A stretch of 64,000 nt of DNA from SAR202 cluster bacterium bin87. Lineage in GTDB: Bacteria; Chloroflexota; Dehalococcoidia; Lucifugimonadales; UBA3495. Positions within the stretch are counted from its first letter, which is position 1. Each line of letters begins with the position of its first letter. Both the position numbers and the translations under genes were made by a program. A model generated the notes under the pieces. The model was given only the letters and a program-made list of their open reading frames with translations, searched no databases and was not told the DNA's origin. The DNA is taken from positions 1 to 64,000 of the forward strand of contig MPNC01000011.1 in the NCBI GenBank assembly GCA_002238825.1. Direction: 5' to 3'. Positions 25,282 to 34,217 of the stretch are shown here, in pieces.

Positions 25282-25659
25282 TCGCAGTCGCTCTTCGACG
25301 ATGTTCCGTCAACCCTTGGGCCGGCGGGTTAGGCAAGTCGGAGGATGGCGGGAGATTTGCTCCGGGTTTCGCCGGAATGCGCGGATGTTATGCGCGCCGC
25401 AATATGCCGTCAATGGCCGGGAGACATCCCGCGCCAGGGCTTGTGCAAAGTAATGGACTTCTTTAGTTCCCGCTCTTCCTGAGCCTGTCGAAGGGTGCCG
25501 CCGTTGCCGGAGTCGTGGTTCGACAAGCTCACCATGAGTGGGAGGAGGGACTTTGAGTGGGAGGAGGGGCTTTGCACAGGCCCTGATCCCGCGCGCCGTT
25601 CGTTGACTCCCGCAAAACGGCGGTGCTACGGTGGGTCACCCTGACCAACCGGAGCCGTG
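25282..25659. other. Gap with TTCGACA-type inverted repeat
   Basis: No gene. At 25478-25540, CCTGAGCCTGTCGAAGG and TTCGACAAGCTCACCATGAG form an imperfect inverted repeat of a kind known to be scattered through many bacterial genomes. A short direct repeat, GTGGGAGGAGG, follows at about 25539 and 25556. Confidence 0.55.
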
Positions 25660-26898
25660 ATGCGCCGGATTGACTACCGCTGGATCATCCTGGGCACGGG
25701 GTTCGCGATCCTCTTTTTCAACGGCGGGTCGCGCTCGGCCCTGGGGCTCATGCTGAAGCCCATGGTCGACGACCTCACGTGGTCGCGCTCGGTGCTGTCG
25801 CTTGGGGTCACCGCGTACATGCTGGTTTCCGCCGCGGCCATGCCCTTTGTAGGCCGCCTGGCGGATCGCTACGACCTGCGCTGGATCATGGGTGTCGGGG
25901 CCATCGTGGGCGCGATCGGCCTTGCCCTGATGAGCGTCATATCATCGCCGTGGCAGCTGTTCCTGGTGTACGGGGTGGTCTTCGCGCTGGGGAACGCCGG
26001 CATGTCCAATCCCGTCGTGAGCGTCATGATCGTCCGGTGGTTCCCGAACCGGCGTGGCGTTGCCAACAGCGTGGCCGTCTCCGGCAACGCCATCGGCCAA
26101 CTGGTGATCGTCGGGCTGCTGGCTCAGTCGCTGGTGCGGTTCGGCTGGCGCCTTTCCTACGCGGCGCTGGGTCTGGCCAATCTGGTGATCCTGGCGCCGA
26201 TTGTGATGGCGGCGGTGCGATCCGCCCGACCACCGCCCGTAACCTCGGGAGCGCCGGACGCGAGCGCGTCAGCGGGACAGGTAGTTGAACAGGCGAAGGA
26301 AGGCCCGCTTCTGACGTCGGTTCAGCTCTGGCTGCTCCTGGTGGTGTACGCCATCTGCGGCTTCCAGGACTTCTTCGTGCAGACTCACGTGGTGGCGTTC
26401 GCCCTGGACACGGGGATCGGCACGGTGGTCTCGGGGTACCTGCTGGCGCTCATGGGCGTGATGGGCCTGCTGGGCGTCATCGCCTCCGGCTATCTCGCAG
26501 ACCGGCTGGGGCCCGGACGGCCGACGCTGCTCTGCTTCGTAATGCGCATCGGGATTTTCGCTCTGGTCATCCTGAACCAGGACACACCGTCGGTAATTGT
26601 CTTTGCGCTGCTGTATGGCTTCACCTTCCTGATGACGGCCCCGCTGACGGTCATGTTCTCCGGCAACATTTTCGGCACCACCCGATTGGGAAGGGTCAGC
26701 GGAACCATCTCCGGCGTGCACCAGGTCAGTGGCGGGCTCGGCGCCCTGGCCGGCGCCCTGTCGTTCGACATCTGGGGCAGCTACGACCGGGCATTCGCGC
26801 TGATGCTGGCCCTGTCGGTAGTGGCAACGGTGGGGACCCTGCTGGTTCGGGACAAGGAAGCCAGGGGCGCGCCGCAGCACGGGATGATCTGCTGCTAG
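25660..26898 (+). CDS. MFS transporter (oxalate/formate-antiporter-like)
   Basis: About 412 residues with twelve membrane helices in two six-helix halves, separated by a hydrophilic loop near 190-215 (RPPPVTSGAPDASAS). Motif A between helices 2 and 3 is GRLADRYDLRWI, and its counterpart in the second half is GYLADRLGPGRP. The overall pattern resembles MCT/OFA-type organic anion carriers, but substrate and direction are unknown. The ATG at 25660 was chosen because GGAG lies 5 bp upstream; the GTG at 25657 is too close to it. It faces an LLM oxidoreductase gene convergently. Confidence 0.88.
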   Translation: MRRIDYRWIILGTGFAILFFNGGSRSALGLMLKPMVDDLTWSRSVLSLGVTAYMLVSAAAMPFVGRLADRYDLRWIMGVGAIVGAIGLALMSVISSPWQLFLVYGVVFALGNAGMSNPVVSVMIVRWFPNRRGVANSVAVSGNAIGQLVIVGLLAQSLVRFGWRLSYAALGLANLVILAPIVMAAVRSARPPPVTSGAPDASASAGQVVEQAKEGPLLTSVQLWLLLVVYAICGFQDFFVQTHVVAFALDTGIGTVVSGYLLALMGVMGLLGVIASGYLADRLGPGRPTLLCFVMRIGIFALVILNQDTPSVIVFALLYGFTFLMTAPLTVMFSGNIFGTTRLGRVSGTISGVHQVSGGLGALAGALSFDIWGSYDRAFALMLALSVVATVGTLLVRDKEARGAPQHGMICC

Positions 26899-26928
26899 GC
26901 GCGTACGGCGTGCTGCTGCCTGGGCTGC

Positions 26929-28056
26929 CTAATCGGTGAAACGCGGCATGACCTTCGTGGCAAAGTTCTCCAGGTTGCGCAGGATCTTGGCCTGCGGCAG
27001 TCCGGAGTGGGCGAACTCCACGAGCAGGTAGTCCAGGTTGCACACCTCCCGCAGCTCGTGGATCTTCTCGGCGACGTTGTCCGGCGAGCCCACCAGTAAC
27101 GTGCGGGGTTCCAGGAAGTCCCAGTCCAGCTTGACCTCTGGGTCGAGTTCCTCATCCGGGTTGGTGAACACCTGCCGCCCGCGGAAGGGGTCGTTGAAGA
27201 TGAAGGCGGACATGATGCCGGCCTCGGCATCCCGGCGTGCTTCTTCCATGGACGCGGCGACGTAGGTGGACCGCATCACCGCCTGGTCCTCGCCCAATGC
27301 GTACGAGCGGCCCTCCCGTTTGGTGCGCGCCTCGGCGTAGATTTCCATGCGTTGCCGGATCCGTAGCGGAGGCGGTTGCCAGTAGCACGCCTTCAGCCCC
27401 ATCTGGGCGGCGGTGGACACCGAACGGTCGGTGGATACCGTCATCCACAGCGGCGGGTGCGGCTTCTGGTAGGTGCGCGGAGTCACGCGCAGACTGGTGA
27501 CGCGATCTCCATCGTGCCATGCCGGATCCGGAGCGACCGACGGATGGGAGAAGACGGTGTCCGGAACGGGGAATGTGTAATTGGCCCCGTGGTGGTCGAA
27601 ATACTCGTTGCTCCAGATCTTGCGGACTATCTCGACCGTTTCCTGGAAAAGCTCTCGGTTTTCGGCGTCCTTGCGGGGGTCGGCGTTGGGATGGAACTGT
27701 GGTCCCTCGTAGGGCCAGATGCCCCGGCCGAACCCAACCTCGAGGCGGCCTTCGCTCATGTTGTCCAGCATGGCCAGGTCCTCGGCCAGCCGGATGGGAT
27801 GCCACCAGGTGGCGATGTTTGCCATCTGGCCGATGCGAATCCGGGAAGTGCGGGCGGCGAGGTCCGCGCCCAGCAGTATCGGATTGGGCAAATCGCCCAC
27901 GCCGAACGGAGTGAAATGGTGCTCGCCCAGCCAGATGGCCTCGAAGCCGAGTTCCTCCGCGAGGACGGTTTGCTGGCGCAGGTTGTCCAGGAAGCCGGCG
28001 GCATGGTTGGCCTCGCCGGTGGACGCCGCCACCGTGGTGAATGCTGCGAATCGCAT
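26929..28056 (-). CDS. LLM-class flavin-dependent oxidoreductase (copy 1)
   Basis: 375 residues, TIM-barrel bacterial-luciferase-like monooxygenase. The start MRFAAFTTV leads into the first strand; AEELGFEAIWLGEHHF carries the family signature, and RIRIGQMANIATWWHPIRLAEDLAMLDNMSEGRLEVGFGRG holds the flavin-contact strands. The C-terminus has VGSPDNVAEKIHEL. It uses reduced FMN or F420; the substrate is unknown. It is followed downstream by the MFS transporter in convergent orientation and preceded by the NHL propeller gene on the same strand (48-bp gap). Confidence 0.9.
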   Translation of the reverse strand: MRFAAFTTVAASTGEANHAAGFLDNLRQQTVLAEELGFEAIWLGEHHFTPFGVGDLPNPILLGADLAARTSRIRIGQMANIATWWHPIRLAEDLAMLDNMSEGRLEVGFGRGIWPYEGPQFHPNADPRKDAENRELFQETVEIVRKIWSNEYFDHHGANYTFPVPDTVFSHPSVAPDPAWHDGDRVTSLRVTPRTYQKPHPPLWMTVSTDRSVSTAAQMGLKACYWQPPPLRIRQRMEIYAEARTKREGRSYALGEDQAVMRSTYVAASMEEARRDAEAGIMSAFIFNDPFRGRQVFTNPDEELDPEVKLDWDFLEPRTLLVGSPDNVAEKIHELREVCNLDYLLVEFAHSGLPQAKILRNLENFATKVMPRFTD

Positions 28057-28104
28057 GGCAGGCCTCCTGTTGTGGGTTCGTATGCCGGGGTCTGCGGCTG
28101 CCGG

Positions 28105-28941
28105 TCACGTGACGCGGGCCAGTTTCTGAACGCGCTGGTTGGAAGTGTCGGCGCCGTAAATGTTGCCTTGCGAGTCGGTGTACACCTGGTGGGCGTATTC
28201 AAAGGTCCTGCCCCGGGCCAACATCTCGCCGTCCAGGGTCAGAATGGTCAGGCGCGGTACCTGGTCGGTAACGTAGACCCGTTGCTGCGTGTCAATATGC
28301 ACACCCATGGGGCACTTGAAGTCGGTCCACTGGTCGACGAATTCGCCGTCCACGGTGAACACCTGCACCCGGTTGTTCTCCCGGTCAGCCACGTAAACGC
28401 GCCCGTCGGCGGAGACGCGGATGCTGTGCGGCACGATGAACTCGCCCGGGCCGCGGCCGGGACTGCCGAAGGACTTGATGAGGGAACCGTCGGCGGCGAG
28501 GCGATGCACAGATGAATTGCCGTAGCCGTCCGCGACGAACAACTCCCCGGAGGGAGCCACGCACACGTCGGCCGGATGGTTGAACGGCGCCTGGAGCGCC
28601 GGACGGTTGCGGTCTCCGATGGACGACAGTAACTCCCCGTCCGAAGAGTATCTCAGGATCTGATGGGCGTCGCGGTCCACGAGGTAAACGGTGTCGTCCG
28701 GTCCGATGTGAATGTGGTGTGCGTCCGCCGGCACGCCGTCCGGGCGGGACCATGCCGCCACCGGGTTGCCGTCCGGATCGAATACCAGGACAGGCGGACC
28801 CTGCCGCTGAAACACGTAGACCCGGTCCTTGCTGTCCACGGCGACACCGCTGATCCCCCGGAAACCCTGGCCCACCGGGAGGCGGGGCCATTCCGGTTGG
28901 TATTCGTACACGTACTCGCCCATGCCGATGGTTATGGCCAT
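28105..28941 (-). CDS. NHL-repeat beta-propeller protein
   Basis: 278 residues made of six NHL blades (ISGVAVDSKDRVYVFQR, HHIHIGPDDTVYLVDRDAHQI, ADVCVAPSGELFVADGYGN, HSIRVSADGRVYVADRENNRVQVF, MGVHIDTQQRVYVTDQ and a final YGADTSNQRVQKL). There is no signal peptide, so it is probably cytoplasmic unless exported otherwise. Similar proteins act as peptidylglycine lyase-like or lactonase-like enzymes or as scaffolds; no catalytic assignment is possible. It sits in a likely operon with the LLM oxidoreductase downstream. Confidence 0.85.
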   Translation of the reverse strand: MAITIGMGEYVYEYQPEWPRLPVGQGFRGISGVAVDSKDRVYVFQRQGPPVLVFDPDGNPVAAWSRPDGVPADAHHIHIGPDDTVYLVDRDAHQILRYSSDGELLSSIGDRNRPALQAPFNHPADVCVAPSGELFVADGYGNSSVHRLAADGSLIKSFGSPGRGPGEFIVPHSIRVSADGRVYVADRENNRVQVFTVDGEFVDQWTDFKCPMGVHIDTQQRVYVTDQVPRLTILTLDGEMLARGRTFEYAHQVYTDSQGNIYGADTSNQRVQKLARVT

Positions 28942-29040
28942 TCGTCACCTCCGCCGACCGTCATCTTCCGGTTGCGTGGATTTTAGCACCGCTCGGGTCG
29001 GCGCCGGCACGGTTTTTGATGAGCGGCGCCCGGCGGTCGG

Positions 29041-29170
29041 CACGCGTACCCGTTTCGCTGGAACCGTCATTGCGAGCGAAGCGCGGCAATCTCGTTGGGG
29101 CAAGGGAGGCTACTACGGGAGCGAGATCGCCGCGTCGCTGTGCTCCTCGCGATGACAAGATGGGCACGCA
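29041..29170. repeat. MITE-like inverted repeat, copy B
   Basis: Outer arms CACGCGTACCCG and TGGGCACGCATGG. The inner core GTCATTGCGAGCGAAGCGCGG (29066 on) faces CGCTGTGCTCCTCGCGATGAC. The middle is variable. It lies between divergently transcribed genes. Confidence 0.8.
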
Positions 29171-29271
29171 TGGACCGGCGCTCGCCTTGACCCGTTCACG
29201 CCGCGCTGTTAGCGTCCGGTATCTGCCGTAGCAACTGTTTAATCCGAGCGACCGTAACACAGGAGGTCGTC

Positions 29272-31218
29272 ATGGCCATCTCCACCAAGGCAACACCGCA
29301 GGCCGCGCCACGCTCGACGGTCTCGCATCCGCTAGACCCGCTGACAGCAGAGGAGATATCCGAGGCGTCGGCAATCCTGAAATCCCAGCGCAATCTGGGT
29401 CGGCGAACCCGGTTCGAGACCCTTGTGCTGCGGGAACCCGACAAGGATTCGGTACTTGGGCATCAGCCGGGCGATCCCATCCGGCGCGAGGCCTTCCTGG
29501 TCGTGCTGGACAACGACGCCGCGGCCACCTACGAGGCGGTGGTGTCGCTGAATGAACGGCGGGTGGTTTCGTGGGAACATATCCCCGGCGTGCAGCCACG
29601 GGTGATGTTCGACGAGTTCGTGGAGTGCGAGGCGATGGTGCGCTCCGATGCCAAGTTCCTGGCGGCCATCAAGAAACGCGGAGTCACCGACCCCAGCCTG
29701 GTGATGGTGGACCCGTGGTCTGCCGGCAACTATGGATACGAGGACGAGGCAGGTCGCCGGCTGGTGCTGTGCCGCCCCTTCGCCCGGACCAGCCCCACGG
29801 ACAACGGCTACGCCCGGCCCATCGAGGGCGTCACCGCCGTGGTGGACCTGAACAGCATGGAGGTGGTGCGCGTCGACGACTACGGATTTGTGCCGCTGCC
29901 TCCGGAGCCCGGCAACTACGGCGCCGAGTTCGTCGGCAAGTTCCGCGATGACCTGAAGCCGCTGGACATCACCCAGCCCGAAGGGCCCAGCTTCCAGGTG
30001 GATGGCTGGCAGGTGGCGTGGCAGAAGTGGCACCTGCGGGTCGGGTTCACGCCTCGGGAGGGGCTGGTGATCCACACCGTGGGGTACGAGGATCAGGGCC
30101 GGGTCCGGCCGATCCTGTACCGGGCGGCGCTGTCCGATATGGTGGTGCCCTACGGCGACCCCGGCAAGGACCACTACCGCAAGAACGCCTTTGACGCCGG
30201 CGAATACGGCATCGGCTCCCTGACCAACTCGCTCACCCTGGGGTGCGACTGCCTGGGAGAGATTTACTACTTCGACGCGGTGTTGAACAGCGGGCAGGGC
30301 GAGGCGTTCACCATTCCCAACGCGGTGTGCATGCACGAGGAGGACTACGGCATCCTGTGGAAGCACACCGACTGGCGCACCGGGCAAACCGAGGTGCGCC
30401 GCTCCCGGCGATTGGTGATCTCCAGCGTCGCCACGGTGGGCAACTACGAGTACGGCTTCTTCTGGTACTTCTACCAGGACGGCACGATCCAGATGGAGAT
30501 CAAGCTGACCGGCATCATCAACACCGCCGGCATCGCCGAGGGGGAGACGCCCAAGTACGGCACCATCGTGGCGCCCCAACTGAACGCGCACATTCACCAG
30601 CATTTCTTCAACTTCCGCATGGACATGAGCGTGGACGGTGAGGCGAACTCGGTGTTCGAGGTGAACACCGTGGCCGTGCCGCCGGGTCCCGACAACCCCC
30701 ACGGCAACGCCTTCTACGCCGAGAAGACGCTGCTGGGCACGGAGCACGAGGCGCAGCGAGTTATTGACCCGATGAGCGGGCGGTATTGGATGGTGTCCAA
30801 CACCTCGGCGAGGAACGCGCTGGATCAGCCCGTCAGTTACAAGCTGATGCCGGGCGAAAACATCCTGCCCTTCGCGCATCCGGACGCCAGCATCATCAAG
30901 CGTGCGGGGTTCATGACCAAGCACCTGTGGGTGACGCCCTACCACCGGGATGAGATCGCCGCCACTGGCCCGTATCCCAACCAGCATCCGGGCGGCGCGG
31001 GTCTGCCCGAGTACACCAAGAACAACCGGAGCGTGGAGGACGCGGACGTGGTCCTCTGGTACACGCTGGGCTACCACCATGTGCCGCGACCCGAGGACTG
31101 GCCGATTTCACCCGTGGCCTACTGCGGGTTCAGCCTCAAGCCGGTGGGGTTCTTCGACACCAACCCGGTGCTGGACGTGCCGCCCAGCGACCACTGCGAG
31201 GAGGCGTGTCACCCCTAA
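29272..31218 (+). CDS. Copper amine oxidase (primary-amine oxidase)
   Basis: 648 residues, the usual bacterial length. It oxidatively deaminates primary amines to aldehydes with release of ammonia and hydrogen peroxide. The topaquinone precursor is Tyr392 in N-Y-E-Y (VGNYEYGFFW). The proposed catalytic base is Asp308 in KNAFDAGEYG. The copper ligands are His442 and His444 (HIHQHFF) and His572 (NQHPGG). N2/N3 domains precede the catalytic beta-sandwich. There is no signal peptide, so it is probably cytoplasmic. The ATG at 29272 has GGAGG 6 bp upstream (ACAGGAGGTCGTC). All catalytic residues are present, so it should be active. Confidence 0.95.
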   Translation: MAISTKATPQAAPRSTVSHPLDPLTAEEISEASAILKSQRNLGRRTRFETLVLREPDKDSVLGHQPGDPIRREAFLVVLDNDAAATYEAVVSLNERRVVSWEHIPGVQPRVMFDEFVECEAMVRSDAKFLAAIKKRGVTDPSLVMVDPWSAGNYGYEDEAGRRLVLCRPFARTSPTDNGYARPIEGVTAVVDLNSMEVVRVDDYGFVPLPPEPGNYGAEFVGKFRDDLKPLDITQPEGPSFQVDGWQVAWQKWHLRVGFTPREGLVIHTVGYEDQGRVRPILYRAALSDMVVPYGDPGKDHYRKNAFDAGEYGIGSLTNSLTLGCDCLGEIYYFDAVLNSGQGEAFTIPNAVCMHEEDYGILWKHTDWRTGQTEVRRSRRLVISSVATVGNYEYGFFWYFYQDGTIQMEIKLTGIINTAGIAEGETPKYGTIVAPQLNAHIHQHFFNFRMDMSVDGEANSVFEVNTVAVPPGPDNPHGNAFYAEKTLLGTEHEAQRVIDPMSGRYWMVSNTSARNALDQPVSYKLMPGENILPFAHPDASIIKRAGFMTKHLWVTPYHRDEIAATGPYPNQHPGGAGLPEYTKNNRSVEDADVVLWYTLGYHHVPRPEDWPISPVAYCGFSLKPVGFFDTNPVLDVPPSDHCEEACHP

Positions 31219-31402
31219 ACCAATAACAAGGTGGGATGTGCGCTTCGAGGGTCTTGAAGACTATCGAAAGGACCCTAATGCTACAGCCGCAGATCAGTAG
31301 CAGGTCTCTTCTTGATCCTCGGCTCTACCTTACCATTCCAGTTTTGGGGCTGTTACAATTCGCACCGTAACCCCAAATTGACGAAGCTTTTGGAGAGTAA
31401 TC

Positions 31403-31930
31403 ATGGCTATGTCGGCCGGGATATCAAATGCGCTGGAACGTAACTGGGGTATGGTGGACCGCGCCATAGACGGGCTGAGTGATGAGACACTGGCGCGCCG
31501 GATATCCGACAGCGACAATTCCATCGGTTGGCTCCTCTTCCACATGAGCCGGGTGGTGGACGTTTTCATGAACACCAGGTTCCAGGGCAAGCCTCAGATA
31601 TGGATAGCGGACGGTTGGTGCGAGAAATTCGGCCTGAGCGACGACCCGGAGACGACTGGCCAAGGCTGGGACGCAGCGCGCGTGGCCGCGTGGCCGCTTC
31701 CCTCCAAAGACGTCCTGGTGGGGTACTACGAGGCCATGAAGACCTGCTGCCGGGAGTACATGTCCTCCGTGACCGACGAGGAGTTGAGCGCCACCATGAG
31801 CCCGAGGCCCGGCGCGGACCCCGAGCCGAAAGAGACCATCATGGGTGTCCTGGTCTATGACAACATCGTCCACGGAGGCCAGATAGCCTTTCTGCGCGGC
31901 CATTTGGAAGGCATGGGCTGGTTCGGGTAG
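31403..31930 (+). CDS. DinB-family (DUF664-like) protein
   Basis: 175-residue helical bundle of the DinB/YfiT type. The metal-binding His pattern is visible: His in IGWLLFHMSRVVDVF at about 48, and His in VHGGQIAFLRGHLEGMG near the C-terminus. The long insertion 65-100 holds WIADGWCEKFG. Many members are uncharacterised, and some are thiol S-transferases (bacillithiol or mycothiol-dependent). An in-frame ATG two codons downstream is also possible; the upstream AGAG supports the given start region. Confidence 0.8.
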   Translation: MAMSAGISNALERNWGMVDRAIDGLSDETLARRISDSDNSIGWLLFHMSRVVDVFMNTRFQGKPQIWIADGWCEKFGLSDDPETTGQGWDAARVAAWPLPSKDVLVGYYEAMKTCCREYMSSVTDEELSATMSPRPGADPEPKETIMGVLVYDNIVHGGQIAFLRGHLEGMGWFG

Positions 31931-31986
31931 CCCGAACGCCGGCTTCCCGGACAATTTCTTCAGGTTTACCGAAGAGCATGGCGAAC

Positions 31987-33270
31987 TCAAGCCGTGCTCT
32001 TCCTTACCCGCACCGGGTGGGCGACGGGCTGGTTGAAGAGGTATCCCTTCTCGTTGAACGGCACACGATCCGGCTGGGAGTTGCCGGCCGCGTCGGTGGC
32101 CCGTGTCATGATGGTGTGTTCTCCCGGCTCCGCATCCCATTCGAACTCGAACCGAGCCCATGCGTGGTCCGGCTGGGATCCGGAGAGCGCGGCCTGGTTC
32201 CAGGTTCGTCCCGAGTCGACGCTCCATTCGACCTGTGAGATCGGTCCAGAGGGAGAATGCGCGTAGCCGTGGATGCGCTGGCGACCCGCCGGCAGTTCGG
32301 CCGGCCAGGGCAGGGCCAGGGCGCTCTTGATAACCTGCTCGGTGACCGGCCGGCCCAATGATTCGCCCCGTGGCGGGTACTCATCGCCGATGAGCGTATA
32401 GGACGTGGTGTTATTCCGCGTCCACAACTGTTCTGAAGAAACGACGATGCGCCCCAGCCACTTGACGTTGGCGCTGCCTACCCATCCGGGGACCAGAGCT
32501 CGCACGGGAAAGCCGTGGTCTTTGGGCAGGGTCTCTCCGTTGAGCGTGTAGGCCAGCAGGGTGTCCGGGTGCATGGCCTTCTCCACCGGCAGGACGTAGC
32601 GAAAGCCCTCCTCGGGGGACTCCACGTCCAGCCCGACCAGCAGCACGGACGCGGCGTCGGGTTGGATGCCTGCCAGCGTCAGCACGTCGCGGAGTTGCGC
32701 CCCGACCCATTCGCCGTTGCCAACGGCGCCGGTCATCCACTGGGTGCCCGACGTTTCCTGCCCGTTCATCACGTTGAACATGGCGCGGTGATTGCCGGCG
32801 CATTCCAGGTACGAGGTGAGGGTGCGGCAGGGCATGCTGCGGATTTCCGAGTAGGTCAGCTTCAGCGGGTCGGATACCGCGTCGCCTCCTACGGTGAGAC
32901 GCCAGTTGGTAGCGTCGAGGTTGAGGCTGACCGAATTGTTGCGCACGAAGAACAGCCGGTTGGGCGTGATGCTGCCCTGCATGTATTCCAGCCGCGCTTC
33001 CAGGCCCTTGTCGCCGCGAAGGATGAACGGCGCCGGGTCCTTGAACCAGGGCGCAACCTGCGCCGGATCGGTGTCGACGGGCGGCGACAGTGGCCTCACC
33101 ATGGCATCGGATGGGGTCATTTCGGCGCAGGCGGCCAGAACTGCGGTGGCGCCGCCGGCCGCCAACAGGCGCAGGAAGTGGCGGCGGCCCAGCCCCCGGG
33201 AGTTGGCGAACTCCCAGAGCCAGGAACCGCTCGGCGGCGACGCGCCAGATTCCTGCTCACGCTCGGTCAA
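31987..33270 (-). CDS. Sulfite-oxidase-family molybdopterin oxidoreductase, Tat-exported
   Basis: 427 residues. The Tat signal RRHFLRLL starts at Arg29-Arg30 with an LAAC motif at Cys48, so it may be exported and lipidated. The Mo-cofactor domain contains the ligand Cys157 (SYLECAGNHRAMF), and the C-terminal Mo-co dimerisation domain (about 320-410) has GYAHSPSGPISQVEWSVD and WARFEFEWDAEPGEHTI. It resembles SorA/SoxC-type sulfite dehydrogenases. No cytochrome partner gene is adjacent, so the electron acceptor is unknown. Substrates other than sulfite are possible. Confidence 0.88.
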   Translation of the reverse strand: MTEREQESGASPPSGSWLWEFANSRGLGRRHFLRLLAAGGATAVLAACAEMTPSDAMVRPLSPPVDTDPAQVAPWFKDPAPFILRGDKGLEARLEYMQGSITPNRLFFVRNNSVSLNLDATNWRLTVGGDAVSDPLKLTYSEIRSMPCRTLTSYLECAGNHRAMFNVMNGQETSGTQWMTGAVGNGEWVGAQLRDVLTLAGIQPDAASVLLVGLDVESPEEGFRYVLPVEKAMHPDTLLAYTLNGETLPKDHGFPVRALVPGWVGSANVKWLGRIVVSSEQLWTRNNTTSYTLIGDEYPPRGESLGRPVTEQVIKSALALPWPAELPAGRQRIHGYAHSPSGPISQVEWSVDSGRTWNQAALSGSQPDHAWARFEFEWDAEPGEHTIMTRATDAAGNSQPDRVPFNEKGYLFNQPVAHPVRVRKSTA

Positions 33271-33316
33271 GGTTCCGCTCTCTATCCGGCGCCAGATAGT
33301 GGTTCGGCTGGACCAC

Positions 33317-34141
33317 CTACGGCGCTTGCAGCATGGGCCAGAAGGTGGCGGCGGCTCCGCCCATCATCCAGTCGAGGTCTTCAGCGGAGACCCAGGGCAG
33401 GGCAGTCTTGCCCAGCTCGACCTGGCCGATGAAGCCGCCGGCGCGGGACGACGGGAAGTTGGAGCCCCACATCATGCGCCGAGGCGTGAACGCCTCGATG
33501 ACGCGGCGGAACAGGTCCTTCTCGTCGTCGGACAGGTCGGCGTAGGGCCCCAGGCTGGTGCTGGAGTAGCGCAGGTGGGCGTTGGGCAGACTGGCCAGTT
33601 CCTCCAGGGCCGCGGTCATGCCCGCCTTGTCGGCGGAGTTGCTCCAGCCGGCGAAGTGGTCAGGGGCGAACTGGACGTTGGGGTGTCGCGCGCCGATGTT
33701 GCGCATGCGATTGACCCGGTCTGCGGTTCCGCCGCCGCCGATGGAGATGGGGATGCCCAGCGATTCGGCGCGGTCCCACAGGGCGTCGCAACGGGGGTCG
33801 TCGGGTTCGGCCTGGCTCTGCAGGCGGACGCCCCACATGCCGCGCTCGTTGGTCCAGTAGGAGAGTTTGTCGGCGGCATCGTCCGCCGCCGGGTCGAGGA
33901 TGCCGACGGCTACGGTGCGGGGAGCGTACAGCAGGGCGCTGTCGCACTGGTAGGCGTTGTCGAGGCCGTAGGTGCCATTGGGCTGGACCAGGGTGGCGCA
34001 TTCCACGCCGGCAGAGTCCATCTCCTTGATCAGGTCCTCAACGTTGTTGCTGACCTCCAGGGACCAGCCGCTGGCGTCGGGGTGCAGGGGGTGTGCGTTC
34101 CGGTCGCTGCTGACCACGTGGGTGTGGGTGTCGATGATCAT
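33317..34141 (-). CDS. Amidohydrolase_2 family hydrolase
   Basis: 274 residues from the ATG at 34141 (MIIDTHTHVVSSD); a longer start at 34171 adds ten unlikely residues. The TIM barrel has the N-terminal metal motif DTHTH, then GVECATLVQPNGTYG, GIPISIGGGG, VQFAPDHFAG with the metal His, and MMWGSNFPSSR near the end, where the Asp usually seen after WGS is replaced by Asn. It is likely related to 2-pyrone-4,6-dicarboxylate lactonase-type hydrolases. It lies between the Mo-oxidoreductase and the MetE-like gene, all on the minus strand and possibly co-transcribed. Confidence 0.85.
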   Translation of the reverse strand: MIIDTHTHVVSSDRNAHPLHPDASGWSLEVSNNVEDLIKEMDSAGVECATLVQPNGTYGLDNAYQCDSALLYAPRTVAVGILDPAADDAADKLSYWTNERGMWGVRLQSQAEPDDPRCDALWDRAESLGIPISIGGGGTADRVNRMRNIGARHPNVQFAPDHFAGWSNSADKAGMTAALEELASLPNAHLRYSSTSLGPYADLSDDEKDLFRRVIEAFTPRRMMWGSNFPSSRAGGFIGQVELGKTALPWVSAEDLDWMMGGAAATFWPMLQAP

Positions 34142-34217
34142 GGGTGCCACTCCTTGAGGGATTGTCCGCAACGGGACGATGCCAATCTTACGGCATCATG
34201 CGCGCGATGGGCGGCCT

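Noticed and set aside
31219-31402. Possible small gene between the amine oxidase and DinB genes
   Set aside because: Frame is short and lacks a ribosome binding site; likely plain intergenic DNA.
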